The position numbers were made by a program, and so were the translations under genes. From NCBI GenBank assembly GCA_946623765.1, contig CAMORL010000002.1, forward strand, positions 1-44,574: DNA of 44,574 nt, given 5' to 3'. The stretch comes from an uncultured Clostridia bacterium (GTDB lineage: Bacteria > Bacillota_A > Clostridia > Christensenellales > CAG-138). Below the pieces are notes generated by a model that saw only the letters and a program-made list of their open reading frames with translations, did no database searches and was not told the origin of the DNA. Numbering within the stretch: the stretch's first letter is position 1; each line of letters opens with the position of its first letter. Below, one piece after another: positions 27,006-34,956 of this stretch.

Positions 27006-27031
27006 TGTAACCGATCTTGTTCTGTTTGTCT
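27006..27031 (+). promoter_or_regulatory. Possible ECF-type promoter of the sigma/anti-sigma operon
   Basis: TGTAAC (27006-27011), 16-bp spacer, GTCT (27028-27031). This resembles the AAC/CGT-type elements recognised by ECF sigma factors, which often activate their own genes. No good sigma-A -35/-10 pair with normal spacing was found here. It is an inference from pattern only. Confidence 0.5.
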
Positions 27032-27040
27032 CTATCTATA

Positions 27041-27054
27041 TGTAAGCGCTTACA
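27041..27054. promoter_or_regulatory. cre-like palindrome (CcpA/LacI-family operator)
   Basis: A perfect 14-bp palindrome, TGTAAGCGCTTACA, that fits the catabolite-responsive element consensus TGWAANCGNTNWCA at every position. It lies 10 nt downstream of the presumed promoter and 15 nt before the sigma gene ATG, where a bound repressor would block transcription. Confidence 0.7.
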
Positions 27055-27069
27055 GAAAGAAGTTGAAAT

Positions 27070-27594
27070 ATGAGCAATCAAAGAAGTTATTTTGACGAAG
27101 TATATCAGTCGGTGTATCGGGATCTTCTGCGGTATGCGATCATTCATATGGATCGGCCTGCCGATGCGGAAGATGCGCTTCAGAGCGTGTTTACTGCGTT
27201 TTATCGGCGCATCTCGCGTTACGGTCATCTCGACATTCTGGTTCCGAAAGCGTATCTGATTCGAATGCTGCGAAGAGAAATCTCGCACATGCAGGAAAAA
27301 CAGCAGAAAGAAACGCCGTCGGATTCGCCGGAAAATGAAGCAGCATATCCGGATTCGGAGATCCCGATTGAAGATCTTGCATTGGATCGAAGCATGACGG
27401 AAACGATCATGAATACCGCGCAAACGCTGCCGGCAGAAAGCTACAGAACGTTTGTGCTTTATTACGGTTACGGGCTCACGACTGCCGAGATTGCCCGGGA
27501 ATTGAATGTCGGACGGGATACCGTCAAGGTGCGGCTTTTCCGTGCACGAAACGCCATTCGGAAACAGCTGATTACGGAGGAAAACGATAAATGA
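27070..27594 (+). CDS. RNA polymerase sigma factor, ECF (sigma-70) family
   Basis: A 174-residue sigma factor with only regions 2 and 4. Region 2 spans about residues 8-80 (DADEDALQSVFTAFYRR-like helix that binds core polymerase and the -10). A short acidic linker follows. Region 4 occupies about 118-170, where TTAEIARELNVGRDTVKVRLFRARNAIRK is the helix-turn-helix that contacts the -35. A weak AAAGAAG ribosome site precedes the ATG. The stop overlaps the next gene by 4 nt, so the putative anti-sigma partner is translationally coupled. The inducing signal is unknown. Confidence 0.9.
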   Translation: MSNQRSYFDEVYQSVYRDLLRYAIIHMDRPADAEDALQSVFTAFYRRISRYGHLDILVPKAYLIRMLRREISHMQEKQQKETPSDSPENEAAYPDSEIPIEDLALDRSMTETIMNTAQTLPAESYRTFVLYYGYGLTTAEIARELNVGRDTVKVRLFRARNAIRKQLITEENDK

Positions 27595-29141
27595 ATACAG
27601 CAGAAGAACAAATGATCTATCGGGATGCGTTGGAAAACGGACTCTTAAACGGAAGCCGCTGCTATCAAAAGATAGACAGAATGATTCGTGAAACGGAACA
27701 GGAGAAATCTTTGCGAAAGAAACCGCGCCGCAGAGCGATGCAGATCGCCGTTCTCGCAGCCATATTGCTGCTTGCCGGATGCGCAGTCGCCGTTGCGGCA
27801 GGAATCCTTCTCACCGGAAACGGAAGCAAGATCGGTTTTTTCTCCGAGACCGATTCGTCTGAGATCAAGGCGCAGCAAGACTATTACGAACGCCACAGCG
27901 ATGCGGTATGGGACGAGGTGACGGATAAACACGGCAATAAGATCCTGACCGTGGAGAACATTGCGATCCACAAAGAAACAATCTCTGTTTTTTATACCTT
28001 GGAGAACAAGCAAAACCAGGTTTTTGTTGCGCTGTCTATCAACGGAGGAGAAGCAAGGCAGCCTGCCCGAAGCGAGTGTATCGACATCGGAAACCAAGAG
28101 AGCGTCATGACGTCTTTCCTTATTTTCCCGAGCGTTCCGGAAAACTGCTCGATGACGGTCCGATTCGCCGATGAAAACGGTACGCTTCTTTCGGAAAAGG
28201 GCTACTCGATCGATCTCTCGCAAAACAGGAGCGACAGCATCCTGGTTCTGTCCGGAAAAACCATCAAGATCCTCGGCGACTATTCGGAAGAACCGGCAGA
28301 GCCTCCGTTCAGACCGTACCATGACCACACGGTTACAATCGAATCGATTCGAATCGATCGCGACGGCGGATGCATCACGCTGACCGAACCGATTCTTCCG
28401 CAAGGTCCCTACACAAACGAAGCATATGCGGCTTGGGCTGAAGCACGTACAGCCGCGAAGGAAGCCTACTTCAGAGAGCATCCCGGCAGTACGGATCTCG
28501 AATGGGAACAGAACGGACAGAACGTGTTTTTGCAGGAAAACCCTTGTCCCCTCACGCACGAGGAAATCATGGCGCTGTGGAGCGCTTACGACGAAGAAAA
28601 TCCCGTATCCTGGGATCCGTTCATCAATTTTTCCGTGACGGACGAAAACGGAAACTCCCTGATGCCGCAGCTGGAATACTATACCGGAGGAAGCGGTCAC
28701 GGGCTTGCCGTCAATGAGATTCTCTTCACACCCAGAGAAGGAATGAAAGCAATCCGTCTGACGCCTCTGTACTATGCGGGCCGAACGGAGACAGTTCGCG
28801 CGATGTTTGATTCCGATACGGCGGAAGGCGGAAAGCTGGAACTGACATCCTTTTCCGTTGACAAGCAAAAGAGGATCGTGACCGTATCGTACCGAGTCAC
28901 CGGCGTCAGAATTCTGGATTCCTTCGGTGATTTCCTTCTGAACCGTGAGGGCGAACCCGTCTTTCCGAATACAGAGCAATCGGAAACCCGGTTTACGGAC
29001 GCTGCTTCCGGGATTGTAACTACGCAGTTCACCATTCTCGATCCGGATTGGGATATGGAGCAGATCGGCGGTTACGGACAGGAATGGAGCGTTCCGTATC
29101 CGGACGAGGAAAAGACCGTTACGATTTATCTGGAACGGTAA
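27591..29141 (+). CDS. Single-pass membrane protein, putative cognate anti-sigma factor
   Basis: A 516-residue protein. A charged N-terminal cytoplasmic segment (residues 1-49) would face the sigma factor, one membrane helix spans about residues 50-74, and a 440-residue exported part follows. This layout and the ATGA overlap with the ECF gene are what one expects of an anti-sigma sensor (DUF4179/RsgI-like), but I recognise no named domain in the external part. The external region looks all-beta, with repeated VxYxV and xEPxxP segments and few cysteines. It could bind an envelope ligand or a stress signal. The function assignment rests on context. Confidence 0.65.
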   Translation: MNTAEEQMIYRDALENGLLNGSRCYQKIDRMIRETEQEKSLRKKPRRRAMQIAVLAAILLLAGCAVAVAAGILLTGNGSKIGFFSETDSSEIKAQQDYYERHSDAVWDEVTDKHGNKILTVENIAIHKETISVFYTLENKQNQVFVALSINGGEARQPARSECIDIGNQESVMTSFLIFPSVPENCSMTVRFADENGTLLSEKGYSIDLSQNRSDSILVLSGKTIKILGDYSEEPAEPPFRPYHDHTVTIESIRIDRDGGCITLTEPILPQGPYTNEAYAAWAEARTAAKEAYFREHPGSTDLEWEQNGQNVFLQENPCPLTHEEIMALWSAYDEENPVSWDPFINFSVTDENGNSLMPQLEYYTGGSGHGLAVNEILFTPREGMKAIRLTPLYYAGRTETVRAMFDSDTAEGGKLELTSFSVDKQKRIVTVSYRVTGVRILDSFGDFLLNREGEPVFPNTEQSETRFTDAASGIVTTQFTILDPDWDMEQIGGYGQEWSVPYPDEEKTVTIYLER

Positions 29142-29162
29142 AATACAAAAGAAAGGCAAAAC

Positions 29163-29191
29163 GATGCACCTCCTGTTTCGGGAGGTGCATC
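29163..29191. terminator. Bidirectional terminator between the anti-sigma gene and the beta-propeller gene
   Basis: An 11-bp perfect stem (GATGCACCTCC / GGAGGTGCATC) with a 7-nt loop. TTTTG follows on the plus strand, and GTTTTG on the minus strand. It separates two converging genes. Confidence 0.8.
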
Positions 29192-29234
29192 TCATGTTTT
29201 GTTATGATTGATCCGTACGAACCGGATCCTTTGT

Positions 29235-31133
29235 TCAGCTCAGCTTCAGGCAGAAGATACGCGTCTGATCCATTGTCCCGGTCGTTGCAACAACAATATA
29301 GTTGTTGAAAGCAACCGGCGTCGCGTCGATGCGTTCGCCGAGTTTCAGCGCGTAAAGCGCGTTTTCACCGGGTCTTGCCGCGTTGTACAGCCGGATATTG
29401 CCGTCACGGTCGCAGGCTACCAGGTAAGCGTCTCCGCGCGCATTGTAAATGACAAGGGGTGACGACACATAATCTGCGTTGCCGGTCTGTACGATTTCCC
29501 ACCGAATCGAGCCGTTTGAGCGATCGTACGCGATGATCTTCCCTCCGAAGCCGTAGGTAGTATTGCCTTCGGCGTCAGTCGTCTGGACCGTCATTCCGTA
29601 GAACGAGCAGATCAGAAGATCGCCGATCGTACCGTGTCCGATGTGCGGCGTCGCCTTCCCGCCTCCCTTCATATTCTTACCGGTAATCGGATCGAGAATC
29701 TGCACAAACTGTTTGTTTTCCCAGACGATCTCCCCTGTCAGCGCATTGATTTTTCGGACGTAGCTGTAGCCGTATCCGTTCTGCAGCGTCGGGTCCTGCC
29801 GGTCCGTTTGCGAAACGGTATAGACGAACGCGGTCCCGGCGTTTCCATCCTCTTCCAGCACCGGCGTCGCGTCCGAATCGCCGCCGACGTCCGTTACAAA
29901 TCTCAGTTTCAGCGTATTGAGATCGACGCACTGCAGATATCCGCCGTTGTCCGTGAGGTACAGATAATTCCGGAATGCCGCTGCGGACGATTCGAAACCG
30001 AATGCGCGTTTGTCCGGCTGCGTAATGCTGGAATAGTCTGTGCCGTTATAGCGATATTTGATCTTATCGCCGGGATCGATCCAAAGATCGCCGGTCTGCG
30101 GATCATAGCTCGTATGAAGTTCGATCAGATACAGAACGCCGTTCTCGCAAGGCCAGATCAGCGTATCATCGATAATCAGCGGGCTGGAATCGAACGCCGA
30201 CCAGTCGGATCTGCGCGCGGTATAATCCTTGCCGCTGATGATGGTGCGTACGGTGTTGCTGCAAAGGTTCACGGCATAGCAGGCGGAGCGGTTGGTGTTT
30301 GCCTGAGACAGCGTCCCCTGACCGATATAAAGCATCGGGATTCCTCTCGGGTCGAGCGTCGGCGTCCCGAACATCGGTACGTTCACCGCGATCGATTCGC
30401 GCGTGCGATTTCCGGTTTCGAGTTCGTAGAAATAAATGTTGCCGTCCGCCGCACAGAGGATCACTTCGTTCAGGCTGTCCTTGTTCCGGAATTCGTCGCG
30501 TACGCCGAGCGTCTTCAGAACCTGCCCTTCCCATGTTACGATCAGCGGCTGTCCGGTCCATGCCGCGCCGGCGAACCCGTTGGCGGAGCCGACCGCAAAC
30601 GACCACACCTGTTCCATGGTCTGCATCGTGACACGCGCCGTTCCGTATGAGAATCCGCTGCGGTAATGATTTCCGGCGAATGTAGTGATACCCTTGACGC
30701 TCGTATAATCCTGTTTGCTCCCGAACGATGAAGTATTCTCATTCGGATTGGACGTATAGCTGTCCTCCCGATTGTTTTTCCGGATCTCATAGGTAAATCC
30801 GTAGTTCGCGGGCTTCGCGGCGTCGACAGGTTCAACCTCAAAATCGGCATCCGGAGACAGCTGCGGAGGATCCGGAATGACCGAAGCTTCCGTTCCCTGT
30901 TCTTCCTTCGATTCCTGCGGTTTTTCCGTCGCTTCGCCCTGATTTGTTTCGATCTCCGCAGCAAACGACAGAGCGTCCTGCGATCTGCCGCATCCGGAAC
31001 CGCTCTTTCGCGGGGCGGCATTGTTGATCCCGACCGCGAATATCAAAATCACAACGGCGATCACCAGAATGAACACCGAAGCGCAAAACATAATGAATTT
31101 CGGACCGATCGTCCGTTCTCTCTTCCTTGCCAT
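29235..31133 (-). CDS. Membrane-anchored PQQ-type beta-propeller protein (copy 1)
   Basis: A 632-residue protein. A basic N-terminus (MARKRERTIG) and one membrane helix (about residues 12-35) anchor an external Glu/Pro-rich stalk (about 40-110) and a large domain of repeated blades such as DGNIYFYELETGNRTRE, GYLQCVDLNTLKLRFV and GKIIAYDRSNGSIRWEIV. These are the repeats of PQQ-binding-like/BamB-type beta-propellers. No enzymatic residues are evident, so it is probably a scaffold or ligand-binding surface protein. I start at the ATG at 31133 because a basic residue cluster and membrane helix follow it, and its promoter ends 8 nt upstream; there is no ribosome site. It is paralogous to the next gene upstream. 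Confidence 0.82.
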   Translation of the reverse strand: MARKRERTIGPKFIMFCASVFILVIAVVILIFAVGINNAAPRKSGSGCGRSQDALSFAAEIETNQGEATEKPQESKEEQGTEASVIPDPPQLSPDADFEVEPVDAAKPANYGFTYEIRKNNREDSYTSNPNENTSSFGSKQDYTSVKGITTFAGNHYRSGFSYGTARVTMQTMEQVWSFAVGSANGFAGAAWTGQPLIVTWEGQVLKTLGVRDEFRNKDSLNEVILCAADGNIYFYELETGNRTRESIAVNVPMFGTPTLDPRGIPMLYIGQGTLSQANTNRSACYAVNLCSNTVRTIISGKDYTARRSDWSAFDSSPLIIDDTLIWPCENGVLYLIELHTSYDPQTGDLWIDPGDKIKYRYNGTDYSSITQPDKRAFGFESSAAAFRNYLYLTDNGGYLQCVDLNTLKLRFVTDVGGDSDATPVLEEDGNAGTAFVYTVSQTDRQDPTLQNGYGYSYVRKINALTGEIVWENKQFVQILDPITGKNMKGGGKATPHIGHGTIGDLLICSFYGMTVQTTDAEGNTTYGFGGKIIAYDRSNGSIRWEIVQTGNADYVSSPLVIYNARGDAYLVACDRDGNIRLYNAARPGENALYALKLGERIDATPVAFNNYIVVATTGTMDQTRIFCLKLS

Positions 31134-31140
31134 GTAATGT

Positions 31141-31169
31141 ATTATATCGTATTCCCGACGGGTGCGCAA
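31141..31169 (-). promoter_or_regulatory. Sigma-A promoter abutting the start codon of beta-propeller copy 1
   Basis: Minus-strand TTGCGC (31164-31169), 17-bp spacer, TATAAT (31141-31146). The start codon begins 8 nt after the -10 box, leaving no room for a 5' untranslated region. Confidence 0.75.
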
Positions 31170-31216
31170 CGCCGAAAATGCAAACTAATTTCGACATTTC
31201 CGTTAATATAAGGAAA

Positions 31217-31245
31217 ATCCCCCTTCGAAAGCTTCGAAAGGGGAT
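31217..31245 (-). terminator. Intrinsic terminator of beta-propeller copy 2
   Basis: On the minus strand ATCCCC-TTTCGAA pairs with TTCGAA-GGGGGAT around a short loop, followed by TTTT. It is 20 bp after the stop. Confidence 0.85.
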
Positions 31246-31264
31246 GATTTCTGTTTCCGCGGAA

Positions 31265-33166
31265 TCAGTTGATACGGATGCCGAAGATCTTCTGACCGCC
31301 TCGGCAGCCGACGACGAGCATGTTGCCGAACAGTGCCGGCGACGCTTCAAAAACAGTCTCGGTAGGACGCAGTACGCCGCGCTGCTGACCCGTTGCGGCA
31401 TCAATCAGGAAGATATAGCCCTTGGAATCCGCCTGAATGATATAACCGTTATTCGACGCGTCATAGATAACAGCCGGACTGGACCACGCGTAGTTGTCCA
31501 TTTCGAACTTCCAGCGTTCCGTAAACGTCTCCTTGTCAAGCGCCACAAGTACGCCCGCATCTTTATTTCCGTATCTTGCGATCGGAACGACTACGAGATC
31601 TTCGATATTGCTGCCCTTCTTTCCGACGACGGCGGTTGCCTGAATGCCGCCGGATACGCCGGACACGGTGAATACCTGCAGCCCGTAACGTCCCTTGATT
31701 TCGCCTGTCATGGCGTCGATCTTAAAGAACGGCGCAATGCCCGTATTGTTCTTGTCCTTGTTGAAGTGGAGCGAAGTACCGACATAGAGGTATGCTTCCT
31801 CGTCGGAAATCACGTCAAGGACGGGGCTTGCGTTTGTATCGTCTTCGGTGTTCGCAATCCAAACGACCTGCATCGTTGCAAGATCCACGCACTGGAACAT
31901 GCCGTCGTTGCTGGCCAGATACAGATACCCGTTCCAAGCAACCGCGCTGCCTTCATAACCCTGCCATTTATGCGTGGAGTCCGCAATGTCGATATCGTCA
32001 TAAATGTTGTTGCAGTCGTAGCGGAACTTTACGATGTCCGAAGGATTGACCGAAATCGATCCGAGTTCGGGATCATAGACCGTATTGAGCTTCATCGTAT
32101 AGATAATGCCGTTTTCCGCCGGATAAATCAGCGTATCGGTCTTTGCATCGATCAGCGGAGCCGAATCATACGCATACCACTTGCGTCTTGCAAAGCTGTC
32201 GGTTCCCTGCTTGCCGAATTCGTACAGTACGCGTCCGTTGATCAGCGAAATGATGAACGCTCTCGATTTCTGACTGTCGCTTTCGTACTGATCGCCCGAG
32301 CCGCAGTACAGCAGCGGATAGCCGCGCGGATCAATGCTGCCGGTGCCCTTAAACGGAACGTTCAAAACGATCTTGTCACGCGTTTCCTCGCCGGATTCAA
32401 GATCCAGGAAGTAAATATTGCCGTCCTCCGTCGGATAGATGACTTCTACGAGGTTTTCCTTCTGCTTTGCCCAGTCACGGAGATTCATGATCTTTCGCGT
32501 TTCCGCCGGCCACTGCACAATCAGCGGCTGACCCGTCCATCCGCAGCCGGACCAGCTTCCGCTGCCGCCGCCTTTCGTGAGTGCGGAAATGCCCTTATCC
32601 CATACCTTCGTCAGCTTATACTCGGTAAGATTCACCGTGTCGGTGCTCGACATGTTTCTCCAGTTGTTTCCGCGGAACGTCAGAACGCCCTTTACGCTTT
32701 CGGCATTGTATGCCTCGGCATCCGGGAATACGATTTCCTCCGGACGACGGTAACTGTTCGCCATGACTTCCTCCCCGTTTACCTGCAGATGCGGCACAAA
32801 GCCGTGCAATTCCGGATTGGAATCGGCCACCATATGCGGCGTCGGTCTGGGCGTCGGCGTGGGCGTCGGAATCGGAGTCGGCAGCGGCGGAATCGTCGCG
32901 CCGTTCTTGAATTCGTCATACGAGATCGTCGGTCGGACAACGTCAACATACCGGTCCGGATTCTTATTGACCTCATCCGCATATTCCGAACGCAGACGCT
33001 CTTCCTCGATCATGAACTGATCGCGCATCCGGTTCTCTTTGATGCAGCTGAAAACCGTCCAGCCGATCAGGATGAACAATACGAGAACCAAAAGGATGAA
33101 GACCGAAATAATTACATAAAATCTCGGCTGTACCCTTCTCTTTCTCTTTTTCTTATGCTGTGCCAT
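31265..33166 (-). CDS. Membrane-anchored PQQ-type beta-propeller protein (copy 2)
   Basis: A 633-residue paralogue of copy 1 with the same plan: very basic N-terminus (KKKRKRR), one membrane helix (about 17-40), a stalk with a PTPIPTPTPTPRPTP linker (about 93-107), then the propeller. Shared landmarks include LTFRGNNWRN (copy 1: TTFAGNHYRS), WTGQPLIVQW (WTGQPLIVTW), DGNIYFLDLESG and DPRGYPLLYCGSG. The blades probably form one closed propeller outside the cell. It has a strong AGGAGGAG ribosome site, unlike copy 1. Function is unknown. The tandem pair probably arose by duplication, followed by divergence over the whole length. Confidence 0.83.
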   Translation of the reverse strand: MAQHKKKRKRRVQPRFYVIISVFILLVLVLFILIGWTVFSCIKENRMRDQFMIEEERLRSEYADEVNKNPDRYVDVVRPTISYDEFKNGATIPPLPTPIPTPTPTPRPTPHMVADSNPELHGFVPHLQVNGEEVMANSYRRPEEIVFPDAEAYNAESVKGVLTFRGNNWRNMSSTDTVNLTEYKLTKVWDKGISALTKGGGSGSWSGCGWTGQPLIVQWPAETRKIMNLRDWAKQKENLVEVIYPTEDGNIYFLDLESGEETRDKIVLNVPFKGTGSIDPRGYPLLYCGSGDQYESDSQKSRAFIISLINGRVLYEFGKQGTDSFARRKWYAYDSAPLIDAKTDTLIYPAENGIIYTMKLNTVYDPELGSISVNPSDIVKFRYDCNNIYDDIDIADSTHKWQGYEGSAVAWNGYLYLASNDGMFQCVDLATMQVVWIANTEDDTNASPVLDVISDEEAYLYVGTSLHFNKDKNNTGIAPFFKIDAMTGEIKGRYGLQVFTVSGVSGGIQATAVVGKKGSNIEDLVVVPIARYGNKDAGVLVALDKETFTERWKFEMDNYAWSSPAVIYDASNNGYIIQADSKGYIFLIDAATGQQRGVLRPTETVFEASPALFGNMLVVGCRGGQKIFGIRIN

Positions 33167-33294
33167 AGCTCCTCCTATTTTGTTTTCCGCTTATCATTGC
33201 GGATCGAAACCATGTCCGAAAGGTCGTTTCCGCCTCCTGTTATATTTTCCGGACATGCGGTTTTTGGTTTGCTGTGTCATCTTTTGGCGGCAAA

Positions 33295-33322
33295 ATTTTA
33301 CTGCATTTTTTCTGCCCTTCAA
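33295..33322 (-). promoter_or_regulatory. Possible promoter of beta-propeller copy 2
   Basis: Minus-strand TTGAAG (33317-33322), 16-bp spacer, TAAAAT (33295-33300). This would give a leader of about 120 nt. Confidence 0.5.
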
Positions 33323-33544
33323 GGAAATCCGGCGCATTTTTACGGTTTCGGAAGCCGTATCTTGCGGATATCCGGTCCCTCTTCCCCATATCTTGAGCCG
33401 ATCGGACCGTCTTCGTTCCGTTTTTTTCCACCATAGTCCTTTCCACCATACCCATCATAGCATTGCCATTTGAACAAACTGCGTTATCTTTGTGAACAGT
33501 TTTGCCAGAATCTGTTTCGATTTTGTGTCAAACCGCCGAAACAG

Positions 33545-33570
33545 CAAAAATGCGCCCCTTTCGGAGCGCA
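33545..33570 (-). terminator. Intrinsic terminator of the nagB-glmM operon
   Basis: Minus-strand TGCGCTCC-GAAA-GGGGCGCA forms an 8-bp stem (one G-U pair) with a GAAA tetraloop, followed by TTTTTG. It lies about 40 nt past the glmM stop. Confidence 0.88.
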
Positions 33571-33609
33571 AAAAGTGAGACCGTCCCAAAAGAACGGCCT
33601 CATATTGTG

Positions 33610-34956
33610 TTATGCGATATGTCCCTTTGCTTTGATCACTTCGATGACGGAGTCGACGTACTTTTCGCAGATCTCGTTTGTGTCCGCTTCCACCATGACG
33701 CGGATGACCGGTTCCGTGCCGGATTCACGCACAAGGATGCGGCCCGAATCGCCGAGTTCGTCGGCGACGCGCTTGACCGCCGCCTGTACGTCGGGATCGT
33801 TCTGTGCATCGGGTTTGGATTTGACGCGGACGTTCTTCAGCACCTGCGGATAGAACACGACGGGCGCCGCAAGCTCGCTCATCGGCTTGCCCTTCGCGAG
33901 CATGACCTCCATCAGCTTCAGCGCGGTCACGATGCCGTCGCCGGTGGTTTCATATTTCAGGAAGATCGTGTGACCGCTCTGCTCGCCGCCGATGCGGTTG
34001 CCGGTCCTGACCATGTTCTCATAGACGTACTTGTCTCCGACCTTGGTCTTTTCATATTCGATGCCGACCTTGTCGAGCGCTTTATAGAGTCCGAAGTTCG
34101 ACATGACGGTCGTAACGACCTTGTTGTTCAGGAGCTTTCCGCGCTCTTTCATATAGAGACCGTAGATATAGAGCACATGGTCGCCGGTCACGACGTTGCC
34201 CTTTTCATCCACGCAGAGACAGCGGTCCGCATCGCCGTCGAACGCAAAGCCGACGTCCAGCCGATTGTCCACCACAAACTTCTGCAGGTGTTCGATGTGC
34301 GTCGATCCGCAGTCGGTATTGATGTTGTAGCCGTCCGGATTGTCGTTGATGACATAGACCTTTGCGCCGAGCGCTTCGAACACGCCCTTTGCAATCTGCC
34401 ACGCTGCGCCGTTCGCGCAGTCGAGACCGACCTTCACGCCCTTGAAGCCGTACTTCGAAAGCGAAACGAGGAAGCCGATGTAGCGGTTTCTGCCCGCCAC
34501 ATAATCGACCGTTCTGCCGATCTCATGCCGCTGTGCAAGCGGAACCTCAAAATCACCGTCGATGTATTCTTCGACCTTCAGGATCGTTTCTTCATCCATC
34601 TTTTCGCCGTAGCCATTCAGCAGCTTGATGCCGTTGTCTTGATACGGGTTGTGCGAGGCGGAGATCATGATGCCGCAGTCGAAATCGTCGACACGCGTGA
34701 TATACGCAACGGAGGGTGTGGTGGTGACGTGCATGATGTACGCGTCCGCGCCGGACGCCATGAGACCGGTGCAGAGCGCGTATTCGAACATATAGCTCGA
34801 ACGCCGCGTGTCCTTGCCGATCACGACCTTGGCCTTTTTGTCAAGGCGCGCGCCGTAGTACCAGCCCAGAAAACGCCCGATCTTGACAGCATGTTCAAAG
34901 GTCAGGTTCTTGTTCGCTTCACCGCGGAAGCCGTCCGTTCCGAAATACTTGCCCAT
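33610..34956 (-). CDS. glmM: Phosphoglucosamine mutase
   Basis: A 448-residue alpha-D-phosphohexomutase converting glucosamine-6-P to glucosamine-1-P for peptidoglycan precursors. The active-site loop ISASHNP places the phosphorylated serine at S101. The metal-binding loop FDGDADRCL and the sugar-binding GEQSGH motif are present, and the N-terminus MGKYFGTDGFRG is the GlmM signature. I start at the ATG at 34956, preceded by AGGAGGAAC. The longer frame reaching 35082 lies inside the preceding gene. The ATG shares one base with that gene's stop (TAATG). It is the last gene of the glmS-ribozyme-controlled operon. Confidence 0.97.
   Translation of the reverse strand: MGKYFGTDGFRGEANKNLTFEHAVKIGRFLGWYYGARLDKKAKVVIGKDTRRSSYMFEYALCTGLMASGADAYIMHVTTTPSVAYITRVDDFDCGIMISASHNPYQDNGIKLLNGYGEKMDEETILKVEEYIDGDFEVPLAQRHEIGRTVDYVAGRNRYIGFLVSLSKYGFKGVKVGLDCANGAAWQIAKGVFEALGAKVYVINDNPDGYNINTDCGSTHIEHLQKFVVDNRLDVGFAFDGDADRCLCVDEKGNVVTGDHVLYIYGLYMKERGKLLNNKVVTTVMSNFGLYKALDKVGIEYEKTKVGDKYVYENMVRTGNRIGGEQSGHTIFLKYETTGDGIVTALKLMEVMLAKGKPMSELAAPVVFYPQVLKNVRVKSKPDAQNDPDVQAAVKRVADELGDSGRILVRESGTEPVIRVMVEADTNEICEKYVDSVIEVIKAKGHIA

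Larger units (their letters stand above)
33167..33609 (-). other. 443-bp intergenic region between glmM and beta-propeller copy 2
   Basis: It holds the glmM terminator (33545-33570) and the promoter and leader of copy 2. The leader contains the inverted repeat CATGTCCG / CGGACATG (33211-33218 and 33250-33257) and a smaller TCCGC/GCGGA hairpin. A 12-codon frame (minus strand, starting in CATGG near 33212) ends at a TAG that overlaps the copy 2 ribosome site. A 72-codon frame (33240-33458) has no convincing coding character. I see no other gene. Confidence 0.6.

Noticed and set aside
33240..33458. 72-codon frame in the intergenic region upstream of beta-propeller copy 2
   Set aside because: A possible AAGGA site and ATG exist, but the amino-acid composition is not protein-like, it crosses the likely promoter of the next gene, and there is no conserved feature.
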